From assembly GCA_964527215.1 (NCBI GenBank), contig CAZGNZ010000006.1, positions 1-64,000 of the forward strand: a DNA stretch of 64,000 bases. Direction: 5' to 3'. Each line of letters opens with the position of its first letter. Position 1 is the first letter of the stretch. A program made the translations under genes and the position numbers. Below, in pieces: positions 44,161 through 53,020 of this stretch. Source of the stretch: CAZGNZ01 sp964527215 (GTDB taxonomy: Bacteria; Fidelibacterota; Marinisomatia; SCGC-AAA003-L08; JACNLC01). The notes beneath the pieces are model-generated. The model worked only from the letters and a program-made list of their open reading frames with translations. It was not told the DNA's origin and did not search any database.

Positions 44161-47100
44161 TTAGTCGAGGATTACGTTAAGACCCAGGCCTTCCAGTTCT
44201 TTCACCAGAACATTGAAGGATTCAGGGATGCTCGCTGAAGGCGGATTTGACCCACGCACCAGGGAATTATATAGTTTATTCCTCCCGTCAACATCATCTG
44301 ATTTGACAGTCAGAATTTCCTGGAGAGTATAGGCTGCACCATAGGCCTCAAGAGCCCAGACTTCCATCTCACCAAAGCGCTGTCCGCCGGACTGTGCTTT
44401 ACCGCCCAGCGGCTGTTGAGTGATCAAAGAATACGGGCCTGTTGACCGGGCATGCATTTTATCGTCTACCTGATGAGACAGTTTTAGCATATAGATTGTG
44501 CCAACTGCCACCTTGTCATCTATCATGTCACCCGTACGGCCGTCGTAAAGATTCACTTTCCCTTCGACTGGCAGATCCGCTTTTATCAACTCATCCTCAA
44601 CATCCTTGCGAGTGGCACCGTCAAAAACCGGAGTGGCATACATCAATCCAAGTTTTTCTCCGGCCCAGCCAAGCATGGTTTCATACAGCTGACCAAGATT
44701 CATTCGGCTCGGCACACCCAACGGATTCAAAATTATATCTACCGTGGTGCCATCTTCCATAAACGGCATATCTTCTTCGGGTACAATAATGGAAATGATA
44801 CCCTTGTTACCGTGACGTCCAGCCATTTTGTCACCAATGGATATCTTTCGTTTCTTCGCAATATATACTTTCGCCAGTTTCATCACACCCTGCTGAAGAT
44901 CATCGCCAACTTTCAGTTTATAGACTTCTTTTTCAAGGCGTTCTTCCAACTGGCGCAGGTTGCGCTGGTAGTTTTCCCAGATTTTCAGAATGTTATTCCA
45001 TACAAGCGGATCTTCAACCCATGGAGATTTCAGGGATACACGGTCCAGATCAAGATCTTCCACTCTTTCCCGCGTCAGCAGTGTCTTGGCCTTGATCAGG
45101 GTTTTATTATCAACCGCGGACCGGATACCGCCGGAAGTCTGACTCTCAAGCTGAGCATAAAGCAGTTCGTTTCTTTTCTCCATCAGCTTCACCCGATCTT
45201 TTCGGGCGGTTCGCTGGAGGTCGCGTATCTGTGCTTTTTCCTCAGCGCGGATAGCCATGCTTTTTCTCTCGAAAAGCTGTGTTTCAACCACTACGCCGTA
45301 CACACCGGCATCGCAGCGCTTGGAAGCATCTTTTACATCCCCGGCCTTCTCACCGAAAATGGCCCGCAGCAGCTTTTCTTCCGGCGTCGGATCTGTTTCA
45401 CCTTTCGGGGTTACTTTCCCAACAAGTATGTCCCCGGGACCGACTTCTGCGCCCACGCGGATAATACCCAGTTCATCCAGATTACGGGTTGCCTCTTCAC
45501 CCACATTCGGTATCTCATTGGTCAGCTCTTCTTCGCCCCGTTTCGTATCCCGAATTTCCACTTCGAATTCCTTCATATGGATGGAAGTGAAAATATCTTC
45601 CTGGACCAGGCGTTCGTTAATAATAATGGCATCTTCGAAATTGTAGCCTCGCCAAGGCATGAACGCGACTCGCAGATTGCGTCCAAGTGCCAGCTCACCA
45701 CGGTCAGTGGAAGCACCGTCGGCAATCACCTGTCCGGCTTTCACCTCTTCACCGGGCACACAGAGCGGTTTCTGGTTTACACAGGTATTCTGATTGGTCC
45801 TGAGGAATTTTTTCAGTTTATACGTTTTCAAATTTTCATCATGCACCAGTGTCACATTGTCGGGCTGGTTTTTGGATCGGATGATTATCTCATCTGCTTC
45901 GACTTCCTCAACGACACCGTCTTCTGTGGATATGATTGCAGCCCTTGAGTCACGTGCCACAAGAGGTTCCATACCGGTTCCGACAATCGGGGCTTCCGGC
46001 TGAAGCAGCGGCACTGCCTGACGCATCATGTTCGAGCCCATAAGGGCACGGTTTGCATCATCGTGATCAAGAAATGGAATTAAAGCTGCAGACACACTGA
46101 CCGTCTGGCTGGCTGCGACATCCATATATTCGATGAAATCGGGGGATATGACCGGGAAATCGTCCCCTTTTCGAGCCCGGATCACTTCATCCGTAAACCG
46201 GCCTTCTTCGACTTTTTCAGTTGCCATTGCGATGAACACACGATCTTCATCATCTGCCGACAGAAACTCAACGTTATCGGTCACTTTCCGCCCTTCATCG
46301 GTCTTGATCACCTTTCGGTACGGAGACTCGATGAACCCCAGATTATTAATAATGCCATGGGTAGCCAATGAGCTGATCAGCCCAATATTCGGACCTTCCG
46401 GAGTTTCGATCGGACACAAACGCCCGTAATGGGTATGATGGACGTCACGCACTTCAAACCCGGCTCTTTCGCGGGTTAAACCACCCGGTCCCAGAGACGA
46501 CATTCGCCGTTTGTGGGTCACCTCGGACAGAGGATTGGTTTGATCCATGAACTGAGACAGCTGGCTCGTACCAAAGAAAGTGTTAAGGACGGATGTGACT
46601 ATTTTAGAGTTCACCAGATCCTGCGGTGTCAGGCTTTCCGCTTCTCTCTGGTTCATCCGCTCCCGAATGGTTCGCTGCATCCGGCTGAGTGCGATATTAA
46701 ACTGATTTGCCAGCTGCTCACCAACGGTACGAACACGGCGGTTCCCCAAATGGTCGATATCATCTGCGCCCCGCTCTCCTTTCCGCATGGAGATAAGATA
46801 CTTGAACACAGAAATGAAATCATCCCGGGTCAGCACCGGCTCATCTACCGGTTTATTGAGAGCGAACTTCTTGTTGATACGATATCTGCCAACCTGCCCA
46901 AGATCGTATTTTTTGGTTGAGAAAAACATCTTCTCAATGAATTTCTGGGCAATTTCCAAAGTTGGTGCTTCACCAGTCCTGAGATGCTGATAAAGGAGCA
47001 TGAGAGCATCCTCGGAGTTACCGGTAGGATCCTTCTCCATTGTATTCAGCATCATTTCGGTGGCCAGATCATCGTCTACAGCCGGAACTTTTATGGATTT

Positions 47101-47928
47101 AATACCGGCATTGATCAAAGACTGCAGAACATCTTTTGTTACCGTGGTTTTTACTTCAGCGATGACTTCACCAGTTTCGGTGTTGGCAATATCTTCAAGC
47201 AGGCGTTTTCCCAGTACTTTATTCGCTGAACTGATGGGGATTTCCTTGGTAAGACCGAATGCCTCGAAAATATCTAGGTCCGTACTGAAGCCGATCGCAC
47301 GCAGAAGCAGGGTTGCCGGAAATTTCCGGCGCCGGTCGATAATGGCATAAATGCAATCGTAGATATCAGTCGTGAAATCCACCCATGATCCACGAAACGG
47401 GATAATCCGTGCCTGGTAAATTTTTGTTCCGTTGGGGTGAATCGTCTGGTCAAAGAAAACACCGGGCGACCGTTGGAGCTGACTGACAATGATCCGCTCG
47501 GCACCATTGATGATAAAGGTGCCGCTGCCAGTCATATACGGAATGTTTCCAAAAAATACGTCCTGTTCGATACTTTGAACATATTTCGAGCGGTCGTCTT
47601 CATCGGTGATATGCAGAACAAAGCGAACTTTCAGCGGGACTGAATAAGTAATTCGCCGTTCAAGACACTCTTTTACCGTATATTTTGGCAGGCCCAAGTA
47701 GTAGTATTTGTATTCAAGAACATAATTCTTGTGAGCATCCTCAACAGGAAACATGCTTTTGAATACAGCCTCCAGCCCTTTACTTTTCCGCTTTTCAACC
47801 AGGACATTTTCCTGGAGGAATTCTTCATAAGATTCCAACTGAATAGCCAGTAGATCCGGTATCTCAGATACCGAATCTACTCTGGCGAAACTATGCCGTT
47901 TCACAAAACGGTCGGATTTCACAGCCAA
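44161..47928 (-). CDS. rpoB: RNA polymerase subunit beta (TTG start)
   Basis: A 1255-residue subunit with all core blocks, including the rifampicin-region segment SQFMDQTNPLSEVTHKRR and GDKMAGRHGNKG near the active site. The start is TTG at 47926-47928, seven bases after a near-perfect AGGAGGG site. That site lies partly in a small hairpin, CCCT/AGGG (47936-47947). The gap to rplL is 79 bp. Confidence 0.97.
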   Translation of the reverse strand: MAVKSDRFVKRHSFARVDSVSEIPDLLAIQLESYEEFLQENVLVEKRKSKGLEAVFKSMFPVEDAHKNYVLEYKYYYLGLPKYTVKECLERRITYSVPLKVRFVLHITDEDDRSKYVQSIEQDVFFGNIPYMTGSGTFIINGAERIIVSQLQRSPGVFFDQTIHPNGTKIYQARIIPFRGSWVDFTTDIYDCIYAIIDRRRKFPATLLLRAIGFSTDLDIFEAFGLTKEIPISSANKVLGKRLLEDIANTETGEVIAEVKTTVTKDVLQSLINAGIKSIKVPAVDDDLATEMMLNTMEKDPTGNSEDALMLLYQHLRTGEAPTLEIAQKFIEKMFFSTKKYDLGQVGRYRINKKFALNKPVDEPVLTRDDFISVFKYLISMRKGERGADDIDHLGNRRVRTVGEQLANQFNIALSRMQRTIRERMNQREAESLTPQDLVNSKIVTSVLNTFFGTSQLSQFMDQTNPLSEVTHKRRMSSLGPGGLTRERAGFEVRDVHHTHYGRLCPIETPEGPNIGLISSLATHGIINNLGFIESPYRKVIKTDEGRKVTDNVEFLSADDEDRVFIAMATEKVEEGRFTDEVIRARKGDDFPVISPDFIEYMDVAASQTVSVSAALIPFLDHDDANRALMGSNMMRQAVPLLQPEAPIVGTGMEPLVARDSRAAIISTEDGVVEEVEADEIIIRSKNQPDNVTLVHDENLKTYKLKKFLRTNQNTCVNQKPLCVPGEEVKAGQVIADGASTDRGELALGRNLRVAFMPWRGYNFEDAIIINERLVQEDIFTSIHMKEFEVEIRDTKRGEEELTNEIPNVGEEATRNLDELGIIRVGAEVGPGDILVGKVTPKGETDPTPEEKLLRAIFGEKAGDVKDASKRCDAGVYGVVVETQLFERKSMAIRAEEKAQIRDLQRTARKDRVKLMEKRNELLYAQLESQTSGGIRSAVDNKTLIKAKTLLTRERVEDLDLDRVSLKSPWVEDPLVWNNILKIWENYQRNLRQLEERLEKEVYKLKVGDDLQQGVMKLAKVYIAKKRKISIGDKMAGRHGNKGIISIIVPEEDMPFMEDGTTVDIILNPLGVPSRMNLGQLYETMLGWAGEKLGLMYATPVFDGATRKDVEDELIKADLPVEGKVNLYDGRTGDMIDDKVAVGTIYMLKLSHQVDDKMHARSTGPYSLITQQPLGGKAQSGGQRFGEMEVWALEAYGAAYTLQEILTVKSDDVDGRNKLYNSLVRGSNPPSASIPESFNVLVKELEGLGLNVILD

Positions 47929-48007
47929 AGTGAAGCCCTCCTAAGGGTTTTATGACAGGTAAGAAGGTGTTTATATGGTGCGGTAGTATATGCGGGATGG
48001 CGCAAAA

Positions 48008-48388
48008 CTATTTGAGTGATACAGTTGCCCCGGCTTCTTCCAGTTTTGCTTTGATTTGCTCAGCCTCGTCTTTTGAAACCTGCTCTTTAACAGGTGAAGG
48101 TACACCGTCAACCAGAGCTTTGGCTTCTTTCAGTCCCAGCGAAGTAATTTCACGTACAACCTTGATCACGTTGATCTTCTTTTCACCGAATGTATCAAGG
48201 ATCACATCAAATTCAGTTTGTTCTTCAACGGGTGCAGCGTCAGCAGCCGGACCAGCAGCAGCAACAGCGACAGGAGCTGCGGCAGTAACACCAAACTTAT
48301 CTTCAATATCAGTTATTAACTGAGAAATATCAAGCATATTTGCCTGTTCAAGATATGCTAATACATCCTCACGAGTAATCTCGGCCAT
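48008..48388 (-). CDS. rplL: 50S ribosomal protein L7/L12
   Basis: A 126-residue stalk protein that recruits translation factors. It has the N-terminal dimerisation helices, an Ala/Pro-rich hinge (about 38-60), and the C-terminal factor-binding domain with INVIKVVREITSLGLKEAK. Follows rplJ by 25 bp. Confidence 0.97.
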   Translation of the reverse strand: MAEITREDVLAYLEQANMLDISQLITDIEDKFGVTAAAPVAVAAAGPAADAAPVEEQTEFDVILDTFGEKKINVIKVVREITSLGLKEAKALVDGVPSPVKEQVSKDEAEQIKAKLEEAGATVSLK

Positions 48389-48413
48389 TCTAAATATCTC
48401 CTGAACTTAATTA

Positions 48414-48929
48414 TTAAGCTTTGTTTTCTTTTAAACTTTCAAGGGTTCCGACCAGCTTGGTCATTGCGCCATTCAGTGTGGCAACCAGGGTGCTCATCGG
48501 ATGATTCAAGCAGCCAAGGAACTTGGCAATTAATTCCTGACGGGTAGGCAGACTGGCCAACTCATCAAAACGATCGGCCTCAAAGCGCTGCCCTTCGATC
48601 AGAGCTCCAATGACTTTTAATTCACCAAATTCTTTGTTAAAAGTTTTTATAATTCTTGCCGGAGCACCGGGATCTTCCTTTGAGTAAGCAATCCCGATTT
48701 GACCGGTAAAGAAATCATCAATGTCTACAAAATTGGCATTTCTAGCCGCGATTCGAGTGAGGGTATTTTTTGTAACCCGATAGTTGATTCCTTCGTTGCG
48801 GAACAAGGTTCTCAACTGATCTGCCTGAGACACAGTTGTTCCCTTGTAGTCTACAAAATAAACCGCACTGTTTTCCTTAAACTGTGCTTCCAAATCTTCA
48901 ATAATCTGAGCTTTCAGAGGTGTTGGCAT
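48414..48929 (-). CDS. rplJ: 50S ribosomal protein L10
   Basis: A 171-residue stalk base protein that binds 23S rRNA and carries L7/L12 dimers on its C-terminal helix. It has the YFVDYKGTTVSQADQLR strand and FTGQIGIAYS. The gap to rplA is only 9 bp, so there is no long L10 leader of the E. coli type. Confidence 0.97.
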   Translation of the reverse strand: MPTPLKAQIIEDLEAQFKENSAVYFVDYKGTTVSQADQLRTLFRNEGINYRVTKNTLTRIAARNANFVDIDDFFTGQIGIAYSKEDPGAPARIIKTFNKEFGELKVIGALIEGQRFEADRFDELASLPTRQELIAKFLGCLNHPMSTLVATLNGAMTKLVGTLESLKENKA

Positions 48930-48938
48930 GACAATTAC

Positions 48939-49628
48939 CTATGCTGAGATGGTTGCTTTATCGATTTTGATTCCGGGGCCCATTGTTGATGAAAGAGTAA
49001 TCTTCTTGATATAGGTACCTTTTGCTGCTGAAGGCTTGGCCCGAACCAGGGCATCCATCAGTGCCCGTGCATTTTCCAGCAGCTGCAGGGCTTCAAACTG
49101 AACCTTGCCGATAGACGCATGAATGATCCCATTTTTATCAACACGATATTCAATTTTACCGGCTTTAACCTCTTTTACCGCTTTGGCAACATCCATGGTA
49201 ACTGTTCCGGACTTTGGATTCGGCATCAATCCGCGAGGCCCCAGTATTCGACCCAGTTTACCCACATGAGCCATCATATCAGGTGTGGCAATTACAACAT
49301 CAATACCTGTCCAGCCGCCCTGAATTTTCTCCACATATTCATCAGAACCCGCGAAATCCGCTCCAGCCTCTATGGCTTCATCAACTTTATCACCTTTTGC
49401 CATCACCAGAACTTTCACTTCCTTTCCGGTTCCGTTCGGAAGCGACACTGTTCCGCGTACAATCTGATCCGCATGCCGGGGGTCCACCCCCAGATTTACT
49501 GAGAGATCAACAGATTCATTGAACTTGACAGTGGAGACATCTTTCACCAGCTTTACAGCTTCAGCCAGGTCATATTCTTTTAACCGGTCAACTTTCGAAA
49601 GACTTTCTCTGTAATTTTTACCGCGCAT
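48939..49628 (-). CDS. rplA: 50S ribosomal protein L1
   Basis: A 229-residue L1-stalk protein with the SVDLSVNLGVDPRHADQIVRG block and the PNPKSGTVT signature. I choose the ATG at 49628 (MRGKNYRE), nine bases after GAGGG, over an in-frame TTG at 49637 that would overlap the rplK stop. Confidence 0.96.
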   Translation of the reverse strand: MRGKNYRESLSKVDRLKEYDLAEAVKLVKDVSTVKFNESVDLSVNLGVDPRHADQIVRGTVSLPNGTGKEVKVLVMAKGDKVDEAIEAGADFAGSDEYVEKIQGGWTGIDVVIATPDMMAHVGKLGRILGPRGLMPNPKSGTVTMDVAKAVKEVKAGKIEYRVDKNGIIHASIGKVQFEALQLLENARALMDALVRAKPSAAKGTYIKKITLSSTMGPGIKIDKATISA

Positions 49629-49633
49629 AACAA

Positions 49634-50059
49634 TCAACCCTCAATTAATATACCCATGCTGCGGGCAGTACCCTCAACCATGGAAATGGCAGATTCAATA
49701 GAAAATGCGTTCAAATCCGGCATCTTCAGCTCTGCAATCTGTGTAACCTGAGCCGCGGTCACACTACCGACTTTTTCGCGGTTCGGCTCTCCAGAGCCTT
49801 TTTTAAGCTTTGATGCCTCAAGCAGCAGAAACGACACTGGAGGTGTTTTGGTGATAAATGTAAATGAACGATCAGCGTAAACGGTGATCTCCACGGGAAT
49901 CAATTTTCCCATGTGTTCCTGCGTTTTAGCGTTAAATGCTTTGCAGAATTCCATGATATTTACACCATGCTGGCCCAGTGCAGGACCAACCGGCGGAGCT
50001 GGATTTGCCTTGCCAGCCGGAATTTGCAACTTAATAAAACCAATAACTTTCTTTGCCAT
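49634..50059 (-). CDS. rplK: 50S ribosomal protein L11
   Basis: A 141-residue GTPase-centre protein with the proline-rich N-terminal LQIPAGKANPAPPVGPALGQ segment and a C-terminal rRNA-binding domain. Confidence 0.97.
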   Translation of the reverse strand: MAKKVIGFIKLQIPAGKANPAPPVGPALGQHGVNIMEFCKAFNAKTQEHMGKLIPVEITVYADRSFTFITKTPPVSFLLLEASKLKKGSGEPNREKVGSVTAAQVTQIAELKMPDLNAFSIESAISMVEGTARSMGILIEG

Positions 50060-50066
50060 AGCAGAC

Positions 50067-50594
50067 CTATTTCTCTATTTCTACCTGATAGAAATCCAAC
50101 TCAACCGGTGTCGGGCGCCCAAAAATAGATACCGTCACCTTAACCTTGTGCTTGTCTTCATTCACTTCTTCCACAAATCCGTTAAAATCAATAAACGGAC
50201 CATCAATCACTTTCACCGGATCCCCTACTCTGAACGGAGTTGCAAGCACCTCGCGCCCTTCTTTTTCGCGCACCTCACCAAATATACGTTTGATTTCATC
50301 ATCGCGGAGGGGTACAGGTTCTTTTTTGGATCCAATAAAACTAATGACATTCGGGGTGTTTTCAACAATATAGCGGGATTCCTTGGTCATTTCCATCTCA
50401 ATCAGAATATAGCCTGGGAAAAATACCTTTTCGCGTATACGTTTCTTGTTGTTGCGTACATCAACTACTTTTTCAGACGGAATAAAAATCTCACCAATTA
50501 ATTCAGTAATTCCGCCTTCTTCAGCTTCCTGACGCAGAAAGGCTTCGGCTTTTTTTTCCTTACCGGAAATTACCCTGAGAGAATACCACTTCAT
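50067..50594 (-). CDS. nusG: Transcription termination/antitermination factor NusG
   Basis: A 175-residue factor that binds RNA polymerase through its N-terminal NGN domain (WYSLRVISGKEKKAEAFL; FFPGYILIEM) and ribosomal S10 or Rho through the C-terminal KOW domain (FRVGDPVKVIDGPFIDFNG). Lies between secE and rplK. Confidence 0.97.
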   Translation of the reverse strand: MKWYSLRVISGKEKKAEAFLRQEAEEGGITELIGEIFIPSEKVVDVRNNKKRIREKVFFPGYILIEMEMTKESRYIVENTPNVISFIGSKKEPVPLRDDEIKRIFGEVREKEGREVLATPFRVGDPVKVIDGPFIDFNGFVEEVNEDKHKVKVTVSIFGRPTPVELDFYQVEIEK

Positions 50595-50606
50595 AATTTT
50601 GTCGGG

Positions 50607-50798
50607 CTATTTACCACCCAGCAGACGAGCCATCACCTCGGTGATTGACCAATCCAAAACAAACAGGAATATTGACATGATGACGGCGAATACACCCACG
50701 ATGATTGAGGAAGACACCAGCTCGTCCTTGTTAAGCCAAGTCACCTTCTTCATTTCCAGGACAACGCCATCCAGATACTTCTTGATTTTCCCGAACAT
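50607..50798 (-). CDS. secE: Preprotein translocase subunit SecE
   Basis: A 63-residue single-span form of SecE. The amphipathic helix with KKVTWLNKDEL precedes one membrane segment (about 32-54). It clamps SecY, whose gene is downstream in the same cluster. Confidence 0.93.
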   Translation of the reverse strand: MFGKIKKYLDGVVLEMKKVTWLNKDELVSSSIIVGVFAVIMSIFLFVLDWSITEVMARLLGGK

Positions 50799-50838
50799 AA
50801 GCTCTTACTTTTTTAGATATGTCGTGACCAAAATTTCG

Positions 50839-50911
50839 CAGGTGAGGAAGGACTCGAACCCTCAACTCCTGGCTTTGGAGGCCAGTGCTCTACCAATTGA
50901 ACTACTCACCT
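50839..50911 (-). tRNA. tRNA-Trp (anticodon CCA)
   Basis: 73 bases on the minus strand. The 7-bp acceptor stem AGGTGAG/CTCACCT, the anticodon stem CTGGC/GCCAG and the T-loop GTTCGAGTC are all intact. Discriminator base G. The terminal CCA is not encoded. It lies between rpmG and secE, its conserved place in many bacteria. Confidence 0.96.
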
Positions 50912-50928
50912 AACCTAGCAGATAATTG

Positions 50929-51093
50929 CTATTTTGATTCTTTATGCGCCGTGTGCTTATTGCACCAGCGACAGTATTTTGTATACTCAACACGACCGGA
51001 ATGCAATCGTTTATTTTTTGTGGTTGAGTAGTTTTTCCGCTTGCAGACCTGACAGGCAAGCTGAATGATATCGCGCTTACTATTTCCACCCAC
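50929..51093 (-). CDS. rpmG: 50S ribosomal protein L33 (GTG start)
   Basis: A 54-residue L33 beginning (M)GGNSKRDIIQLACQVC and ending NKHTAHKESK. It is the zinc-binding form, with CQVC and CRWC pairs. The GTG at 51093 is the only start that gives family length, with AGGG about nine bases upstream. It is located between tuf copy 2 and tRNA-Trp. Confidence 0.93.
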   Translation of the reverse strand: MGGNSKRDIIQLACQVCKRKNYSTTKNKRLHSGRVEYTKYCRWCNKHTAHKESK

Positions 51094-51104
51094 CGATCTG
51101 TTCC

Positions 51105-52301
51105 CTATTCAATGATTTCGGTCACAACACCGGCGCCAACTGTGTGGCCGCCTTCGCGGATGGCAAAACGAAGTTCTTTATCCATTGCGATCGGTGTGAT
51201 CAGATTTATCTCAAGATTCACATTGTCACCAGGCATCACCATTTCCACTCCCTCAGGAAGGTAGGCTTCACCGGTCACATCTGTCGTACGGAAGTAAAAC
51301 TGAGGACGATAGCCGCTGAAGAATGGGGTATGACGTCCACCCTCTTCTTTCTTCAAAACATAAACCTTGGCCTTGAACTTGGTATGGGGTGTTATGGAAC
51401 CGGGATGAGCCACAACCATGCCGCGGGCAACATCCTTCTTCTCTACACCGCGAACCAGAAGACCGGCATTGTCACCGGCCTGACCTTCATCCAGTATCTT
51501 GCGGAACATCTCAACACCCGTGCATACTGTCTTGATTTCCTTGCCAAGACCCAGTATCTGGACATTCTCACCAACCTTTACCACACCGCTTTCAATACGG
51601 CCGGTCACCACTGTTCCACGACCCGTGATTGAAAATACATCCTCAATGGGCATCAGGAAGGGCTTGTCAACATCGCGCTCAGGCTCAGGGATAAAACTGT
51701 CAACCGCTTCCATCAGCTCAATGATGCTCGCGTTGTCAGGATGAGACGGATCACCATCCGTATTAAGCGCATTCAGCGCAGATCCGGCGATAATCGGTGT
51801 ATCATCTCCCGGAAATTCATAGCTGTCCAGCAGCTCGCGCAGTTCCATCTCTACCAGCTCCAGAAGCTCAGGATCATCCACCTGGTCTACCTTATTCAGA
51901 TATACCACGATCGCAGGCACATTCACCTGACGTGCCAGCAGTAAATGCTCCCGCGTCTGCTGCATCGGGCCGTCCGTTGCGGCCACTACCAGAATTGCTC
52001 CGTCCATCTGGGCTGCACCCGTAATCATATTTTTGATATAGTCAGCGTGACCCGGACAGTCCACATGAGCATAATGACGGTTTTCAGTTTCATATTCCAC
52101 ATGTGCTGTATTAATGGTGATACCGCGTTCGCGTTCTTCCGGTGCGTTGTCAATCTCGTCAAATTCTGCGAATTTTGCCAGACCCTTCTGCTGCAGACAC
52201 TTGGTGATCGCAGCCGTCAATGTCGTCTTACCATGGTCTACGTGACCAATCGTGCCGATATTGACGTGGGGTTTTGTCCGTTCAAATTTTTCCTTCGCCA
52301 T
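51105..52301 (-). CDS. tuf: Elongation factor Tu, copy 2 (tRNA-tufB position)
   Basis: A 398-residue EF-Tu identical in protein to copy 1 at 35639-36835. The two genes diverge abruptly just outside the coding region: this copy has an AGGAGGT-like site close before its ATG, while copy 1 is preceded by a different sequence. It follows four tRNA genes, as tufB does in E. coli, and precedes rpmG. Confidence 0.98.
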   Translation of the reverse strand: MAKEKFERTKPHVNIGTIGHVDHGKTTLTAAITKCLQQKGLAKFAEFDEIDNAPEERERGITINTAHVEYETENRHYAHVDCPGHADYIKNMITGAAQMDGAILVVAATDGPMQQTREHLLLARQVNVPAIVVYLNKVDQVDDPELLELVEMELRELLDSYEFPGDDTPIIAGSALNALNTDGDPSHPDNASIIELMEAVDSFIPEPERDVDKPFLMPIEDVFSITGRGTVVTGRIESGVVKVGENVQILGLGKEIKTVCTGVEMFRKILDEGQAGDNAGLLVRGVEKKDVARGMVVAHPGSITPHTKFKAKVYVLKKEEGGRHTPFFSGYRPQFYFRTTDVTGEAYLPEGVEMVMPGDNVNLEINLITPIAMDKELRFAIREGGHTVGAGVVTEIIE

Positions 52302-52355
52302 TTTAAAAAGACCTCCTTAATGGAACTTACAATTTTATCTAACTCGCATTCGGAG

Positions 52356-52428
<73 letters not shown>

Positions 52429-52432
52429 AGCG

Positions 52433-52505
52433 AGCGGGAGACGAGACTCGAACCCGCGACCCTCAGCTTGGAAGGCTGATGCTCTACCAACTGAGCTACT
52501 CCCGC
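52433..52505 (-). tRNA. tRNA-Gly (anticodon TCC)
   Basis: 73 bases with acceptor stem GCGGGAG/CTCCCGC, anticodon stem TCAGC/GCTGA and anticodon TCC, which reads GGA and GGG. Four bases separate it from the next tRNA-Thr. Confidence 0.96.
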
Positions 52506-52514
52506 AAAGAAACG

Positions 52515-52599
52515 TGGGCCGGGATGGATTTGAACCACCGTAGGCATTCCGCCGGCAGATTTACAGTCTGCTGCCATTGACCACTCGGCCACCGACCCG
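52515..52599 (-). tRNA. tRNA-Tyr (anticodon GTA)
   Basis: 85 bases with the long variable arm of bacterial tRNA-Tyr. The acceptor stem GGGTCGG/CCGGCCC has one G-U-type pair. Anticodon stem GCAGA/TCTGC, anticodon GTA, discriminator A. Confidence 0.95.
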
Positions 52600-52634
52600 A
52601 AACTTGTTATGAAAAAAAACAAAAAAAATAAACG

Positions 52635-52708
52635 AGCCATTGGAGGGATTCGAACCCCCGACCCGCTGATTACAAATCAGCCGCTCTGGCCAACTGAGCT
52701 ACAATGGC
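52635..52708 (-). tRNA. tRNA-Thr (anticodon TGT)
   Basis: 74 bases with acceptor stem GCCATTG/CAATGGC, anticodon stem GCTGA/TCAGC and anticodon TGT, which reads ACA and ACG. First gene of the tRNA-tuf transcript. Confidence 0.96.
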
Positions 52709-52750
52709 AGGTCAAAAATTGCAAAAGTTCAGATTTGCAAAGCCCAACAT

Positions 52751-52778
52751 ATTATAACAATTTTCAATTACAAAACAA
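52751..52778 (-). promoter_or_regulatory. Candidate promoter of the tRNA-tuf-ribosomal supercluster
   Basis: On the minus strand a perfect -10 box TATAAT (52751-52756) lies 16 bp after a TTGTTT -35 box (52773-52778). Transcription would start near 52744, about 36 bases before the tRNA-Thr 5' end. The context is AT-rich upstream, as in strong stable-RNA promoters. Confidence 0.6.
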
Positions 52779-52923
52779 GAAACGAATCAAATTATTTTGG
52801 AAATATTTACCTGATGCAAAAGTGAATTCTGAAGCTGCGGTGATTTCATTTCTATTGAACAAAACTTGTATATCCTGAATTGAAAAGGAGTTGGCAGACA
52901 TTCCAAAGGCCAGCCGAACGAGA

Positions 52924-52947
52924 AAGCGCCTGGTTTTCCAGGCGCTT
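52924..52947 (-). terminator. Hairpin terminator candidate after cysS
   Basis: AAGCGCCTGG and CCAGGCGCTT form a perfect 10-bp stem with a 4-base loop, about 75 bp after the cysS stop. The T-rich tract following it on the minus strand is short (TTTCTCGTT), so efficiency is uncertain, but the strength and placement just before a new promoter fit a terminator. Confidence 0.55.
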
Positions 52948-53020
52948 GCGTATAGATTCAGTTTTGAGGGTCGCCATTCGAAATTCAGGGATTACGGCAA
53001 AAAACCGACGAACTGCATAA

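Larger units (their letters stand above)
52709..53020. other. Intergenic region between cysS and the tRNA-tuf cluster
   Basis: 312 bp without a gene. It holds a hairpin terminator candidate for cysS (52924-52947) and a promoter candidate for the tRNA-tuf transcript (52751-52778). The rest is AT-rich and shows nothing else. Confidence 0.6.

Noticed and set aside
44812..45948. 378-codon plus-strand frame opposite rpoB
   Set aside because: It is antisense to a strongly conserved region of rpoB; no motif or ribosome-binding site supports it.
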